Part shown: one piece after another, positions 35,635-44,872 of the stretch
Layout: the number at the start of each line of letters is the position of its first letter
Position numbering within the stretch: position 1 is the first letter of the stretch
NCBI RefSeq assembly: GCF_000716435.1
Contig: NZ_JNWO01000021.1
Coordinates: 1-64,000 of the forward strand
Length of the DNA stretch: 64,000 nucleotides
Source: Streptomyces xylophagus
Lineage (GTDB): Bacteria; Actinomycetota; Actinomycetes; Streptomycetales; Streptomycetaceae
Direction of reading: 5' to 3'
Position numbers and translations under genes: made by a program
The notes under the pieces: model-generated
What the model was told of the DNA's origin: nothing
Databases searched by the model: none
The model's input: only the letters and a program-made list of their open reading frames with translations

Positions 35635-36315
35635 TCAGGGGGTGACGGGTTGTGCCGTGAGCTGCTGTCCGTCGACCGTGACCGCGCCGGTCTCCGGGTC
35701 GATACGGGGTGCGGAGGCGGCCTTGCCGTCGCGGGTGACGATGCCGGTCTGGCGGCCGTTCGGCAGCACGATCCAGCCGCCGTCGATCTTGGCGCCGCGC
35801 ACCTTGGCCGTGGCACGCCACAGCCCGGACGGCTTGACGGCCTTGTCGGCGGTGAACACGTAGGACCGGCCCTCGTCCTTGACCGTGCCGTGGATCTTCT
35901 TGCCCTGCTGGAGCTTGCCGTCGAGGACGGCGCCGTTCGGGGCGGTGAGCTTCATGCTGCCGTCGTCCTTGACGGGCCCGCGCAGCCAGGCCTCCTTGTA
36001 GCGGCCGTCGCAGAAGTAGGCGACCGCCTTGCCGTCACGGATCGACACGGCGACCGACGCGGTGTCGTCGTCGGTGCGGCCGGCGTAACTGGCGTTCGGG
36101 ATCGGCGACTTCGACGGTGTCGGGCTGGGGGTGACAGTCGGAGTCGGTGACGCGGCCGCCGATTTCTTCGGCGAAGACGAAGGTGTCGCCGACGGCGATG
36201 CCTCGCTGTACGAGGACGACGCGGTCTTCGTCCCGGACGTCGCGTTGAGCGTCAGCATGAACAGGCCCAGCACCAGGCCCGCCAGAAGAGTGAGCAGTGG
36301 TCCAGGACGCTTCAT
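35635..36315 (-). CDS. Membrane-anchored secreted protein of unknown function
   Basis: 226 aa. An N-terminal signal anchor (LLTLLAGLVLGLFMLTLNA, residues about 7-25) precedes a Ser/Pro/Thr-rich spacer (about 30-75) such as TPTVTPSPTPSKSPIPN. An extracellular beta-rich domain with TASVAVSIRDGKAVAYFCDG and GTVKDEGRSYVFTADKAV follows. I do not recognise a named family. The start at 36315 has GGGGGAGGA 6 nt upstream. It is the first gene of a likely unit with DUF6529 and the Rieske protein, so it may be an extracytoplasmic component of that redox group. Confidence 0.8.
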   Translation of the reverse strand: MKRPGPLLTLLAGLVLGLFMLTLNATSGTKTASSSYSEASPSATPSSSPKKSAAASPTPTVTPSPTPSKSPIPNASYAGRTDDDTASVAVSIRDGKAVAYFCDGRYKEAWLRGPVKDDGSMKLTAPNGAVLDGKLQQGKKIHGTVKDEGRSYVFTADKAVKPSGLWRATAKVRGAKIDGGWIVLPNGRQTGIVTRDGKAASAPRIDPETGAVTVDGQQLTAQPVTP

Positions 36316-36492
36316 TACTGTCCTCCCCCGAGGCGAGCTACCAGCCCATGAGAGCGGACTCGGGGCCGTGGGTAAAGAGGCATACGGGGATGATCTCACC
36401 CCAAGTAGCGGAACGGGATGATTCAGGTGACATTGGCAGGGTTCGAGGCCGGGCCCCGACCAGCGGCCGGCCGCTCTCGAAAGGCGTGACCC

Positions 36493-36915
36493 ATGGCGGG
36501 CAACGATCTCGGCAGCCTTCTCGGCGGTCTTCTGGGCGGAGGGGGCAAGAGCGGCGGTTCCGCCGGCAACATCCTCGGCGCACTGCTCGGGTCCCTCGGC
36601 GGCAGTGGCGGCGGCTCGGGCGGCAGCAATCCGCTGGGCGGGCTCCTCGACATGCTCGCCAAGTCCGGCCTGGCCGAGCAGAAGGACTCCTGGGTCGGCA
36701 CCGGCCAGAACCAGTCCGTCACCGGCGCCCAGATCCAGCAGGCGCTGCCCGACGAGACCCTGCAGAAGGTCGCCGAGCAGGCCGGCGTCACCCCGGACCA
36801 GGCCGCGACCGAGCTCGCGCAGGCGCTGCCCCAGGCCGTCGACAAACTCACCCCGGACGGCCAGGTCCCGCAGGCCGCCTCGCTGGAGGAACTGGTCCGG
36901 CAACAGTCCCTGTGA
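36493..36915 (+). CDS. YidB-family (DUF937-like) protein
   Basis: 140 aa. Residues 1-55 are Gly/Ser/Leu-rich with repeated LLGGLLGG-like units. Residues about 70-135 form the YidB helical domain: WVGTGQNQSVTGAQIQQALP, then QKVAEQAGVTPDQAATELAQ. YidB proteins are widespread and cytoplasmic with no established function; the region after the Gly-rich part may mediate assembly. It is divergent from the secreted protein gene at 36315, with 177 bp between. No good Shine-Dalgarno stands out ahead of the ATG. Confidence 0.85.
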   Translation: MAGNDLGSLLGGLLGGGGKSGGSAGNILGALLGSLGGSGGGSGGSNPLGGLLDMLAKSGLAEQKDSWVGTGQNQSVTGAQIQQALPDETLQKVAEQAGVTPDQAATELAQALPQAVDKLTPDGQVPQAASLEELVRQQSL

Positions 36916-37006
36916 CCGTCTCGGTGGGCGGGCGCCGCGCACCCGTACCGAACGGGCTGACTAGGCTGGATGTACCAAGAGCCGTACATCAGCAAGGAGC
37001 CAAGCC

Positions 37007-37375
37007 GTGGCGGTACGAGCGGTCCGGGGCGCCGTCCAACTGGACAAGGACGAGGCCGGCCACATGGACGAGCAGGTCGGAGCGCTGCTCACCGCAGTCC
37101 TGGAGCGGAACGGCCTCACCGCCGACGACCTGATCAGCGTCTGGTTCACGGCCACGCCCGACCTGCACAGCGACTTCCCGGCGGCCGCCGCCCGCAAGCT
37201 CGGCGACGGCTTCTCCGACGTGCCGCTGATCTGCGCGCAGGAACTCGAGATCGCGGGCGCCATGCCCCGCGTGGTCCGCATACTCGCGCACATCGAGTCC
37301 GACAAGCCCCGCGCCGACATCACGCACGTGTACCTCGGTGCCGCGGCCGCCCTGCGCAAGGACATCGCCCAGTGA
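37007..37375 (+). CDS. aroH: Chorismate mutase, AroH class
   Basis: 122 aa, the typical length of the Bacillus-type trimeric AroH enzyme. It rearranges chorismate to prephenate, the first step of the Phe/Tyr branch. Active-site residues sit in AVRAVRGAVQL (Arg7 equivalent), DDLISVWFTATPDLHSDFPA (residues about 40-59), VPLICAQELEI with the catalytic-pocket Cys and Glu, and RVVRILAHI with Arg near 90. GTG 37007 has AAGGAG 7 nt upstream. The tyrA start overlaps the stop (GTGA), so the two enzymes are made together. Confidence 0.94.
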   Translation: MAVRAVRGAVQLDKDEAGHMDEQVGALLTAVLERNGLTADDLISVWFTATPDLHSDFPAAAARKLGDGFSDVPLICAQELEIAGAMPRVVRILAHIESDKPRADITHVYLGAAAALRKDIAQ

Positions 37376-38457
37376 GGACCGCGCTCGTCATCGGCACCGG
37401 GCTCATCGGCACGTCCGCCGCGCTCGCCCTCGCCTCGCGCGGAGTCGTCGTCCACCTCGCCGACCACGACCCCGAGCAGGCCCGTACGGCCGCCGCGCTC
37501 GGCGCCGGCACCGACGAGGCGCCGGACGGTCCCGTCGACCTCGCGATCGTCGCCGCTCCGCCCGCCCTGGTGGCCGGGGTGCTCGCCGACGCGATGCGGC
37601 GGGGGGTGGCTCGGGGGTACCTCGACGTGGCCAGCGTCAAGGGTGGTCCGCGGCGGGAGTTGGAGGCGCTGGGGCTCGACCTGTCGTCGTACATCGGCTC
37701 GCATCCCATGTCCGGGCGCGAGAAGTCGGGTCCGCTGGCCGCGACCGGCGACCTCTTCGAGGGGCGGCCCTGGGTGCTGACGCCCACGCGTGACACGGAC
37801 ACCGAGGTGCTGAACCTCGCCCTGGAGCTGGTCTCGCACTGCCGTGCCGTGCCGGTTGTCATGGATGCCGACGCCCATGACCGTGCGGTCGCGCTCGTGT
37901 CCCACATGCCCCATCTGGTGTCCAGCATGGTCGCCGCGCGGCTGGAGAACGCGGAAGAGGCCGCCGTACGGCTGTGCGGGCAGGGGATTCGTGATGTGAC
38001 CCGGATCGCCGCGTCCGACCCCCGGATGTGGATCGACATCCTGTCCGCGAACCCGGGGCCGGTCGCCGACCTGCTCACCGATGTCGCGGGGGACTTGGAG
38101 GAGACGGTACGGGCGTTGCGTGCGCTGCAGTCCGCCGACGACTCCAAGCGGCGGGAGGGTGCGGGCGGCATCGAGGACGTGCTGCGGCGGGGGAACGCGG
38201 GGCAGGTTCGTGTTCCCGGCAAGCACGGGTCCGCTCCGCGGGTCTACGAGGTTGTGGCGGTGCTGATCGACGACCAGCCCGGGCAGCTGGCCCGGATCTT
38301 CGCGGATGCGGGGATGGCGGGGGTCAATATCGAGGATGTGCGGATCGAGCATGCGACGGGGCAGCAGGCGGGGCTTGTGCAGTTGATGGTGGAGCCGAAG
38401 TCGGTGCCGGTGTTGACTTCGGCGTTGCGGGAGCGGGGCTGGGCGATCCGGCAGTAG
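37372..38457 (+). CDS. tyrA: Prephenate dehydrogenase with C-terminal ACT domain
   Basis: 361 aa. It converts prephenate to 4-hydroxyphenylpyruvate using NAD(P). The Rossmann motif ALVIGTGLIGTSAALALASR starts at residue about 4. The catalytic His region is SHPMSGREKSGP, and the second His lies in VALVSHMPHLVSSMVA. The ACT domain (about 288-361) starts YEVVAVLIDDQPGQLARIFA and probably gives tyrosine feedback control. GTG 37372 overlaps the aroH stop. The open frame upstream of it is a shadow of aroH. A dispersed Streptomyces repeat follows the stop. Confidence 0.94.
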   Translation: MRTALVIGTGLIGTSAALALASRGVVVHLADHDPEQARTAAALGAGTDEAPDGPVDLAIVAAPPALVAGVLADAMRRGVARGYLDVASVKGGPRRELEALGLDLSSYIGSHPMSGREKSGPLAATGDLFEGRPWVLTPTRDTDTEVLNLALELVSHCRAVPVVMDADAHDRAVALVSHMPHLVSSMVAARLENAEEAAVRLCGQGIRDVTRIAASDPRMWIDILSANPGPVADLLTDVAGDLEETVRALRALQSADDSKRREGAGGIEDVLRRGNAGQVRVPGKHGSAPRVYEVVAVLIDDQPGQLARIFADAGMAGVNIEDVRIEHATGQQAGLVQLMVEPKSVPVLTSALRERGWAIRQ

Positions 38458-38484
38458 GCGCGGTGTGTGGGGGTGGGCGTCTTC

Positions 38485-38556
38485 TGGGGCTGCGCCCCCA
38501 GACCCCCGCTTCGGCCCTGAAGGGGCCTCGTCCTCAAACGCCGGACGGGCTGAATT
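38485..38556. repeat. Streptomyces dispersed intergenic repeat
   Basis: The segment containing TGGGGCTGCGCCCCCAGACC, then GGCCCTGAAGGGGCC and CTCAAACGCCGGACGGGCTG, is a text I recognise from many Streptomyces intergenic regions. It holds two small hairpins (TGGGGC/GCCCCCA and GGCCC/GGGGCC). It sits between tyrA and cmk and may terminate the aroH-tyrA transcript. Confidence 0.7.
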
Positions 38557-38679
38557 CTGCCGGCCTGCGTCAAGCAGGAACCGTCCGGCCGGACGAGTGA
38601 CGTGAACCCAGTAACCTTGTCCGGGGCGCACTCGCACCCCCACCCCGCTCACCACCCCGCACCAGGAAGGTGTCCTCCC

Positions 38680-39375
38680 GTGGAAAACGGCGCCGCCCGG
38701 ACCGCCCCGGCAGTGATTGTCGCCATCGACGGCCCCTCCGGCACGGGCAAGTCCAGCACGTCGAAGGCCGTGGCCTCGCAGCTCGGGCTGAGCTATCTGG
38801 ACACCGGCGCCCAGTACCGGGCGATCACCTGGTGGATGGTGAACAACGGGATCGACCTCACCGACCCCGCCGCGATCGCCGACGCGGCGGGCAAGGCGGA
38901 GATCGTCTCGGGTACCGACCCGGCGAACCCGACGATCAGCGTCGACGGCGTGGACGTGGCCGGCCCGATCCGCACCCAGGAGGTCACCTCCAAGGTCAGC
39001 GCGGTCAGCGCGGTGCCCGAGGTGCGGGCCCGGATCACCGAGCTGCAGCGTTCGCTGGCCGCCGAGGCGGAGCGGGGGATCGTGGTGGAGGGGCGGGACA
39101 TCGGTACGACCGTGCTGCCCGACGCCGATCTGAAGATCTTCCTCACCGCTTCCCCGGAGGCGCGTGCCGCCCGCCGCAGCGGTGAGCTGAAGGGCGCCGA
39201 CGTCCAGGCCACCCGTGAGGCGCTGCTGAAGCGGGACGCGGCCGACTCCTCGCGCAAGACCTCGCCGCTCGCGAAGGCGGACGACGCGGTCGAGGTGGAC
39301 ACCTCCGACCTCACGCTCCAGCAGGTCATCGAGTGCGTGGTCACCCTTGTCGGGGAGAAGCGGGCCGCCAAGTGA
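38680..39375 (+). CDS. cmk: (d)CMP kinase
   Basis: 231 aa. It phosphorylates CMP and dCMP. The P-loop GPSGTGKSSTSKAVA is at residues about 18-32. The nucleotide-binding segments are YLDTGAQYRAITWW and VEGRDIGTTVLPDADLKIFL, and the lid has AARRSGELKGAD. GTG 38680 has GGAAGG about 10 nt upstream; the 26 codons of open frame before it are His/Pro-rich and not family-like. Its stop overlaps the acyltransferase start (GTGA). The order cmk-plsC-der is the classic arrangement in actinobacteria and Bacillus relatives. Confidence 0.95.
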   Translation: MENGAARTAPAVIVAIDGPSGTGKSSTSKAVASQLGLSYLDTGAQYRAITWWMVNNGIDLTDPAAIADAAGKAEIVSGTDPANPTISVDGVDVAGPIRTQEVTSKVSAVSAVPEVRARITELQRSLAAEAERGIVVEGRDIGTTVLPDADLKIFLTASPEARAARRSGELKGADVQATREALLKRDAADSSRKTSPLAKADDAVEVDTSDLTLQQVIECVVTLVGEKRAAK

Positions 39376-40043
39376 CAGCTCCAACAGCTTCGACAACTTC
39401 GACCGTCGCGTCGGAACGGGGCGCCGAGGTCGGGCGGCGCATCGGCGTCGGCCTGATGTACGGGCTGTGGAAGCCGCGCGTGCTGGGCTCCTGGAAGGTG
39501 CCCGCCGCCGGTCCGGTGATCCTCGCCGTCAACCACTCCCACGGCGTCGACGGCCCCATGGTCATGGGCGTGGCACCCCGGCCGACACATTTCCTGATCA
39601 AGAAGGAAGCGTTCGTCGGCCCGCTGGATCCCTTCCTGCTGCGCATCGGCCAGCTGAAGGTGGACCGTTCGATCGCCGACCGTACGGCGATCACCGGGGC
39701 GCTGGACGTCCTGTCGGCCGGCGGTGTGCTGGGGATCTTCCCCGAGGGCACCCGGGGCGAGGGCGACTTCGCCTCGCTGCGCGCCGGGCTCGCCTACTTC
39801 GCGGTCCGCAGCGGCGCCCCGATCGTGCCGGTGGCCGTACTGGGTACCGCCGAGAAGAGCGGACGGCTGATAAAGGCGCTGCCCCCGCTGCGCTCCCGCG
39901 TCGACGTCGTCTTCGGCGACCCGTTCGAAGCGGGCGACGGCTCCGGCCGCCGTACGCGCAAGGCACTGGACGAGGCGACCGAGCGGATCCAGAAGCAACT
40001 GGCCGCCCACCTGGACGACGCCAGGCGCCTCACCGGGCGCTAA
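39372..40043 (+). CDS. plsC: 1-acyl-sn-glycerol-3-phosphate acyltransferase (PlsC family)
   Basis: 223 aa. It transfers an acyl group to lysophosphatidate to make phosphatidate at the inner membrane face. Motif I is NHSHGVD, which fits the family's HX4D pattern (residues about 53-58). Motif II-like KKEAFVGPLDPFLLRIGQLK follows, then motif III GIFPEGTRGEG (about 120) and motif IV-like VPVAVLGTAEK. The GTG start overlaps the cmk stop, and Der follows after 74 bp, so this is probably one operon. It lacks an obvious long transmembrane helix. Confidence 0.92.
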   Translation: MTAPTASTTSTVASERGAEVGRRIGVGLMYGLWKPRVLGSWKVPAAGPVILAVNHSHGVDGPMVMGVAPRPTHFLIKKEAFVGPLDPFLLRIGQLKVDRSIADRTAITGALDVLSAGGVLGIFPEGTRGEGDFASLRAGLAYFAVRSGAPIVPVAVLGTAEKSGRLIKALPPLRSRVDVVFGDPFEAGDGSGRRTRKALDEATERIQKQLAAHLDDARRLTGR

Positions 40044-40117
40044 GAGACACTTGAGTAGTGGATCACCCGAAATCCGGGGGTTCCACCGATCACCACGATG
40101 AACGAGGTACCGACTTC

Positions 40118-41593
40118 ATGAACGACCAGATCCAGCCCGACGGCTCCGGCGGGGAGCACGAGCACGGGGCGCTCGGCGATGCCGAGTACGCGGAGTTCAT
40201 GGAGCTCGCCGCCGTGGAGGGCTTCGACATCGAGGACGTCGAGGGCGCCCTCGACGAGGCAGGACACGGACCGCTGCCCGTCCTCGCCGTCGTCGGCCGG
40301 CCGAACGTCGGCAAGTCGACTCTCGTCAACCGCATCATCGGCCGCCGCGAGGCCGTCGTGGAGGACAAGCCCGGTGTCACCCGCGACCGTGTGACGTACG
40401 AGGCCGAGTGGGCGGGGCGCCGCTTCAAGGTCGTCGACACCGGCGGCTGGGAGCAGGACGTCCTCGGCATCGACGCCTCCGTGGCCGCCCAGGCCGAGTA
40501 CGCGATCGAGGCCGCCGACGCGGTCGTCTTCGTCGTCGACGCCAAGGTCGGCGCCACCGACACCGACGAGGCGGTCGTACGGCTGCTGCGCAAGGCCGGC
40601 AAGCCCGTCGTGCTGGCCGCCAACAAGGTCGACGGTCTCAGTGGTGAGTCCGACGCGGCTTACCTGTGGTCCCTCGGGCTCGGTGAGCCGCACCCCGTCT
40701 CCGCGCTGCACGGGCGCGGTACCGGCGACATGCTGGACGCTGTCCTGGAGGCGCTGCCGGAGGCGCCCGAGCAGCTCTTCGGGACCGCGGTCGGCGGCCC
40801 CCGCCGGATCGCCCTGATCGGCCGCCCGAACGTCGGCAAGTCCTCGCTGCTGAACAAGGTGGCGGGCGAGGAGCGCGTCGTCGTCAACGAGGTCGCGGGC
40901 ACCACCCGTGACCCGGTCGACGAGCTCATCGAACTCGGCGGCGTGACCTGGAAGTTCGTCGACACCGCCGGAATCCGTAAGCGCGTCCACCTTCAGCAGG
41001 GCGCCGACTACTACGCCTCGCTGCGCACCGCCGCCGCCGTCGAGAAGGCGGAGGTCGCGGTCATCCTGATCGACGCCTCCGAGTCCATCTCGGTGCAGGA
41101 CCAGCGCATCGTCACCATGGCCGTCGAGGCGGGCCGCGCGATCGTCCTCGCCTTCAACAAGTGGGACACCCTCGACGAGGAGCGCCGCTACTACCTGGAG
41201 CGCGAGATCGAGACCGAGCTGGCCCAGGTCGCGTGGGCGCCCCGGGTGAACATCTCGGCGCGCACCGGCCGGCACATGGAGAAGCTGGTCCCGGGCATCG
41301 AGACCGCCCTCGCCGGCTGGGAGACCCGCGTCCCGACGGGCCGCCTGAACGCCTTCCTCGGCGAGCTGGTCGCCGCCCACCCGCACCCGGTCCGCGGCGG
41401 CAAGCAGCCCCGCATCCTCTTCGGCACCCAGGCGGGCACCAAGCCCCCGCGCTTCGTGCTCTTCGCCTCCGGCTTCATCGAGGCGGGCTACCGCCGCTTC
41501 ATCGAGCGCCGCCTGCGCGAGGAGTTCGCCTTCGAGGGCACCCCGATCCACATCTCGGTCCGGGTACGCGAGAAGCGCGGCAAGAAGAAGTAG
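40118..41593 (+). CDS. der: Ribosome-biogenesis GTPase Der (EngA)
   Basis: 491 aa. This essential double-GTPase works in 50S subunit assembly. Both G domains are complete: G1 [10 protein letters not shown] (residues about 62-71) and [10 protein letters not shown] (about 235-244); G3 DTGGWEQ and DTAGIRK; G4 NKVDG and NKWD. The C-terminal KH-like domain (about 395-470) includes PRFVLFASG. The 50-residue acidic N-terminal extension is typical of actinobacteria. ATG 40118 has GAGG 10 nt upstream; a GTG at 40058 is possible but lacks a site. A strong terminator follows. Confidence 0.95.
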   Translation: MNDQIQPDGSGGEHEHGALGDAEYAEFMELAAVEGFDIEDVEGALDEAGHGPLPVLAVVGRPNVGKSTLVNRIIGRREAVVEDKPGVTRDRVTYEAEWAGRRFKVVDTGGWEQDVLGIDASVAAQAEYAIEAADAVVFVVDAKVGATDTDEAVVRLLRKAGKPVVLAANKVDGLSGESDAAYLWSLGLGEPHPVSALHGRGTGDMLDAVLEALPEAPEQLFGTAVGGPRRIALIGRPNVGKSSLLNKVAGEERVVVNEVAGTTRDPVDELIELGGVTWKFVDTAGIRKRVHLQQGADYYASLRTAAAVEKAEVAVILIDASESISVQDQRIVTMAVEAGRAIVLAFNKWDTLDEERRYYLEREIETELAQVAWAPRVNISARTGRHMEKLVPGIETALAGWETRVPTGRLNAFLGELVAAHPHPVRGGKQPRILFGTQAGTKPPRFVLFASGFIEAGYRRFIERRLREEFAFEGTPIHISVRVREKRGKKK

Positions 41594-41626
41594 CCGTAGG
41601 TGTAGTTGTACGGCCGGTTCTACGAC

Positions 41627-41666
41627 GAAGAGGGCGGCCCCTGTCTCCACAGGGGCCGCCCTCTTC
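41627..41666. terminator. Strong bidirectional terminator after der
   Basis: A perfect 18-bp stem (41627-41644 with 41649-41666) has a CTCC loop. It lies 33 nt beyond the der stop and 15 nt beyond the end of the convergent gene at 41681. Confidence 0.9.
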
Positions 41667-41680
41667 GTGTGCGTGCCGCG

Positions 41681-42106
41681 TCAGATGCCTCGGCGCGGGC
41701 CGGGCGGCAGGGCCGCCGGGATGTGGTGCATCCCGGTGTGGCCGTGCTGCTGGCCGACTTGGCCGAGCTGCCCGACGCGCTGCCACTGCGACTGCTGCCG
41801 GGCGCTGTAGGCCCCCGCGCTGTACGCGCTGTACGAACCCCCACCCAATGAGCCGCCACCCAATGAGCCGCCGAACGAACCGCCGCCGAACGAGCCGGTG
41901 CTGTGCGGGCTGTGCCCGAAGGCGGTGAAGCCCAGCTCCTCCTCGCCGCTGCGGTCACCCGGCAGCGAGCGGAAGGTCTTGACCCACTCCGAGTAGAGCC
42001 GGTCGTAGATCGGCGTGGCCGATGGACCGCCGGGGCTGTCCCGGTCCGACCGCGAGGACGGGATCGACTGGTAGGGCCGGCTGCGGGGAACGTCGTATGC
42101 GTGCAC
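41681..42106 (-). CDS. Uncharacterised low-complexity protein
   Basis: 141 aa. The middle has a recognisable ordered stretch, TPIYDRLYSEWVKTFRSLPG (residues about 31-50), followed by GEEELGFTAFG. It then runs into Gly/Ser repeats (GGGSFGGSLGGGSLGGGS, about 74-91) and a Gln-rich tail. The TPIYDRLYSEW segment suggests a conserved short motif of Streptomyces orphans, but I cannot name the family. No signal peptide or membrane segment is seen. It lies 37 bp downstream of the gene ending at 42144 in the same direction. Start GTG at 42106 has only a weak site. Confidence 0.7.
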   Translation of the reverse strand: MHAYDVPRSRPYQSIPSSRSDRDSPGGPSATPIYDRLYSEWVKTFRSLPGDRSGEEELGFTAFGHSPHSTGSFGGGSFGGSLGGGSLGGGSYSAYSAGAYSARQQSQWQRVGQLGQVGQQHGHTGMHHIPAALPPGPRRGI

Positions 42107-42143
42107 GTATGTCCAAACGACGCGTGACCTGAAGGGATGCGGC

Positions 42144-42932
42144 TCAGGTGCCCGCGAGCGGGAGCGCGGAGCCGACCAACTTGCCGTTCGCAGCGGCCTT
42201 GTCCAGCGCGCTGCGCAGCAGGTCCTCGCGGGGCTGGCGGCCGATCGAGCCGACCGGTGCCGCGAACATCAGCACCTGCTGGTGCTTGTTGGCGGCGGCC
42301 CGCCAGCTGTCGGTGACCTGGAGCGGCTGGTGCGCCTGCCACCAGGCCACCGGGGAACCGCCGTTGCTGCTCGGCTGGAGCACCGCGTGCAGCTGGCCCG
42401 CCGCGAGCAGCACCGACCAGCCGTGCAGCACGGGCGGCACGGTGGTGATCTCGCTGAGCGGCATGAAGCCCTGCTCGATGAGCAGCGGCAGGAAGTCGTC
42501 GCCGACGTCGGTCGAGCCGGGCCGCACGATGGGCGCGGTCGGCTCGACCACCAGGGCGGGGTGCAACTCCCCGGAGATCAGGACGAGTCCGCTGGTCACG
42601 CCGAGCACGGCCTGCTCGGGTACGGCCTTCTCCGGTGCGCCCGCCGGGGAGTGCGCGTTGCCGCTGATGGAGCGGACGGCGCCCTGCAGCTGCTCCTCGG
42701 TGACCTGGACGATCTGGGAGGGCAGGCAGGTGGCGTGGGCGAAGGCGAGGACGGCGGTCTCGTCGCCGATGAACAGGACGGTGCTGGTGCGCTCCAGATC
42801 GGAGTCGCCCTGGGTGCGGCACGACGTGCAGTCGTAACTGCCCGGGGCGTTGTCTCCGGCGAGCAGCCGGTCGGCTTCTTCGTCGCCGATCTCGGCGCGT
42901 ACGTCGTCGCTGACGTCGAGCATGCGCGGCAC
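42144..42932 (-). CDS. Uncharacterised actinobacterial protein with a CxxC motif
   Basis: 262 aa from the GTG at 42932 (GGAG 6 nt upstream); an ATG three codons later is possible. SYDCTSCRTQG (residues about 33-43) is a single CxxC that could bind metal or be redox-active. The remainder looks like a globular alpha/beta protein, with STVLFIGDETAVLAFAHATC and a Trp-rich AWWQAHQPLQVTDSW stretch. I do not recognise a family with known activity. It is followed by the small gene at 41681 and is divergent from the Rpf gene across about 500 bp. Confidence 0.8.
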   Translation of the reverse strand: MPRMLDVSDDVRAEIGDEEADRLLAGDNAPGSYDCTSCRTQGDSDLERTSTVLFIGDETAVLAFAHATCLPSQIVQVTEEQLQGAVRSISGNAHSPAGAPEKAVPEQAVLGVTSGLVLISGELHPALVVEPTAPIVRPGSTDVGDDFLPLLIEQGFMPLSEITTVPPVLHGWSVLLAAGQLHAVLQPSSNGGSPVAWWQAHQPLQVTDSWRAAANKHQQVLMFAAPVGSIGRQPREDLLRSALDKAAANGKLVGSALPLAGT

Positions 42933-44147
<1,215 letters not shown>

Positions 44148-44236
44148 GCCGAACGGCCTTGAGATGAACGACCTCTGAGCCGAGCCGCTCCCGCGCCGCC
44201 CCCGCCCGGTCCTCCGACCGGGCGGGGGCGCGCCCG

Positions 44237-44872
44237 TTACGCCAGTTCGGCCGCCTCGCCGCTGAACACGACCGTCCCGCGCCGCAGTTCGTACACCAGG
44301 GCCGCCCGGCCGCGCAGCACCGGCGGCAATCGCTGTTCGGCCACGACCACGCACGCGTCCAACCCGCCCAGCAGTTCGTACGTGTGCGCCGCGACCGCGG
44401 GCGACATGCCCTGCGCCGGTTCGTCGACGAGCACCACACGCGCGCGTGCCAGCAGGGAGCGGGAGAGGGCGAGCATCCGCTGCTCGCCGCCGGAGAGGGT
44501 GCCGGCGCGGCGGGGGAGCAGGGTGCTCAACTGCGGGTACGCGTCGAGGGCCACGGAGTAGTCCCGCGCCGCGAGTTCGAGGTTCTCGTGGACGGTGAGG
44601 GACCCGAACACGGCCCGCCGTTCCGGCACCAGACACAGCCCCCGGCGAGCTCTTTCGTGAGCAGGCATACGGGTCACATCGGCGCCGTCCCACACCACCG
44701 CACCGCCCGACAGCGCGACCGTACCGGCGAGGGCGCGCAGCGCGGTCGTACGGCCGGAGCCGTTGCGGCCCAGCAGGACGGTGAGCCCGCGAGTGGGCGC
44801 GGCGAGGGTGATGCCGTGCAGGGCTTCGAGGGGGCCGTAGCGCACGCGCGCGTGGCGCAGGGAGATGGTCAT
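44237..44872 (-). CDS. livF: LivF-like ABC transporter ATP-binding protein with altered Walker A
   Basis: 211 aa. The fold follows LivF of branched-chain amino acid importers: VRYGPLEALHGITL, signature LSGGEQRMLALSRSL, Walker B VVLVDEPAQGMSP. The Walker A motif reads GRNGSGRTT (residues 35-43), with Arg41 replacing the nearly invariant Lys. The protein is about 25 residues shorter than typical LivF. Translation is coupled to the fused permease/ATPase gene by an ATGA overlap at 44869. Either this subunit has weakened ATP hydrolysis in an asymmetric pair with the LivG domain, or the substitution is tolerated; both are inference. Confidence 0.88.
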   Translation of the reverse strand: MTISLRHARVRYGPLEALHGITLAAPTRGLTVLLGRNGSGRTTALRALAGTVALSGGAVVWDGADVTRMPAHERARRGLCLVPERRAVFGSLTVHENLELAARDYSVALDAYPQLSTLLPRRAGTLSGGEQRMLALSRSLLARARVVLVDEPAQGMSPAVAAHTYELLGGLDACVVVAEQRLPPVLRGRAALVYELRRGTVVFSGEAAELA

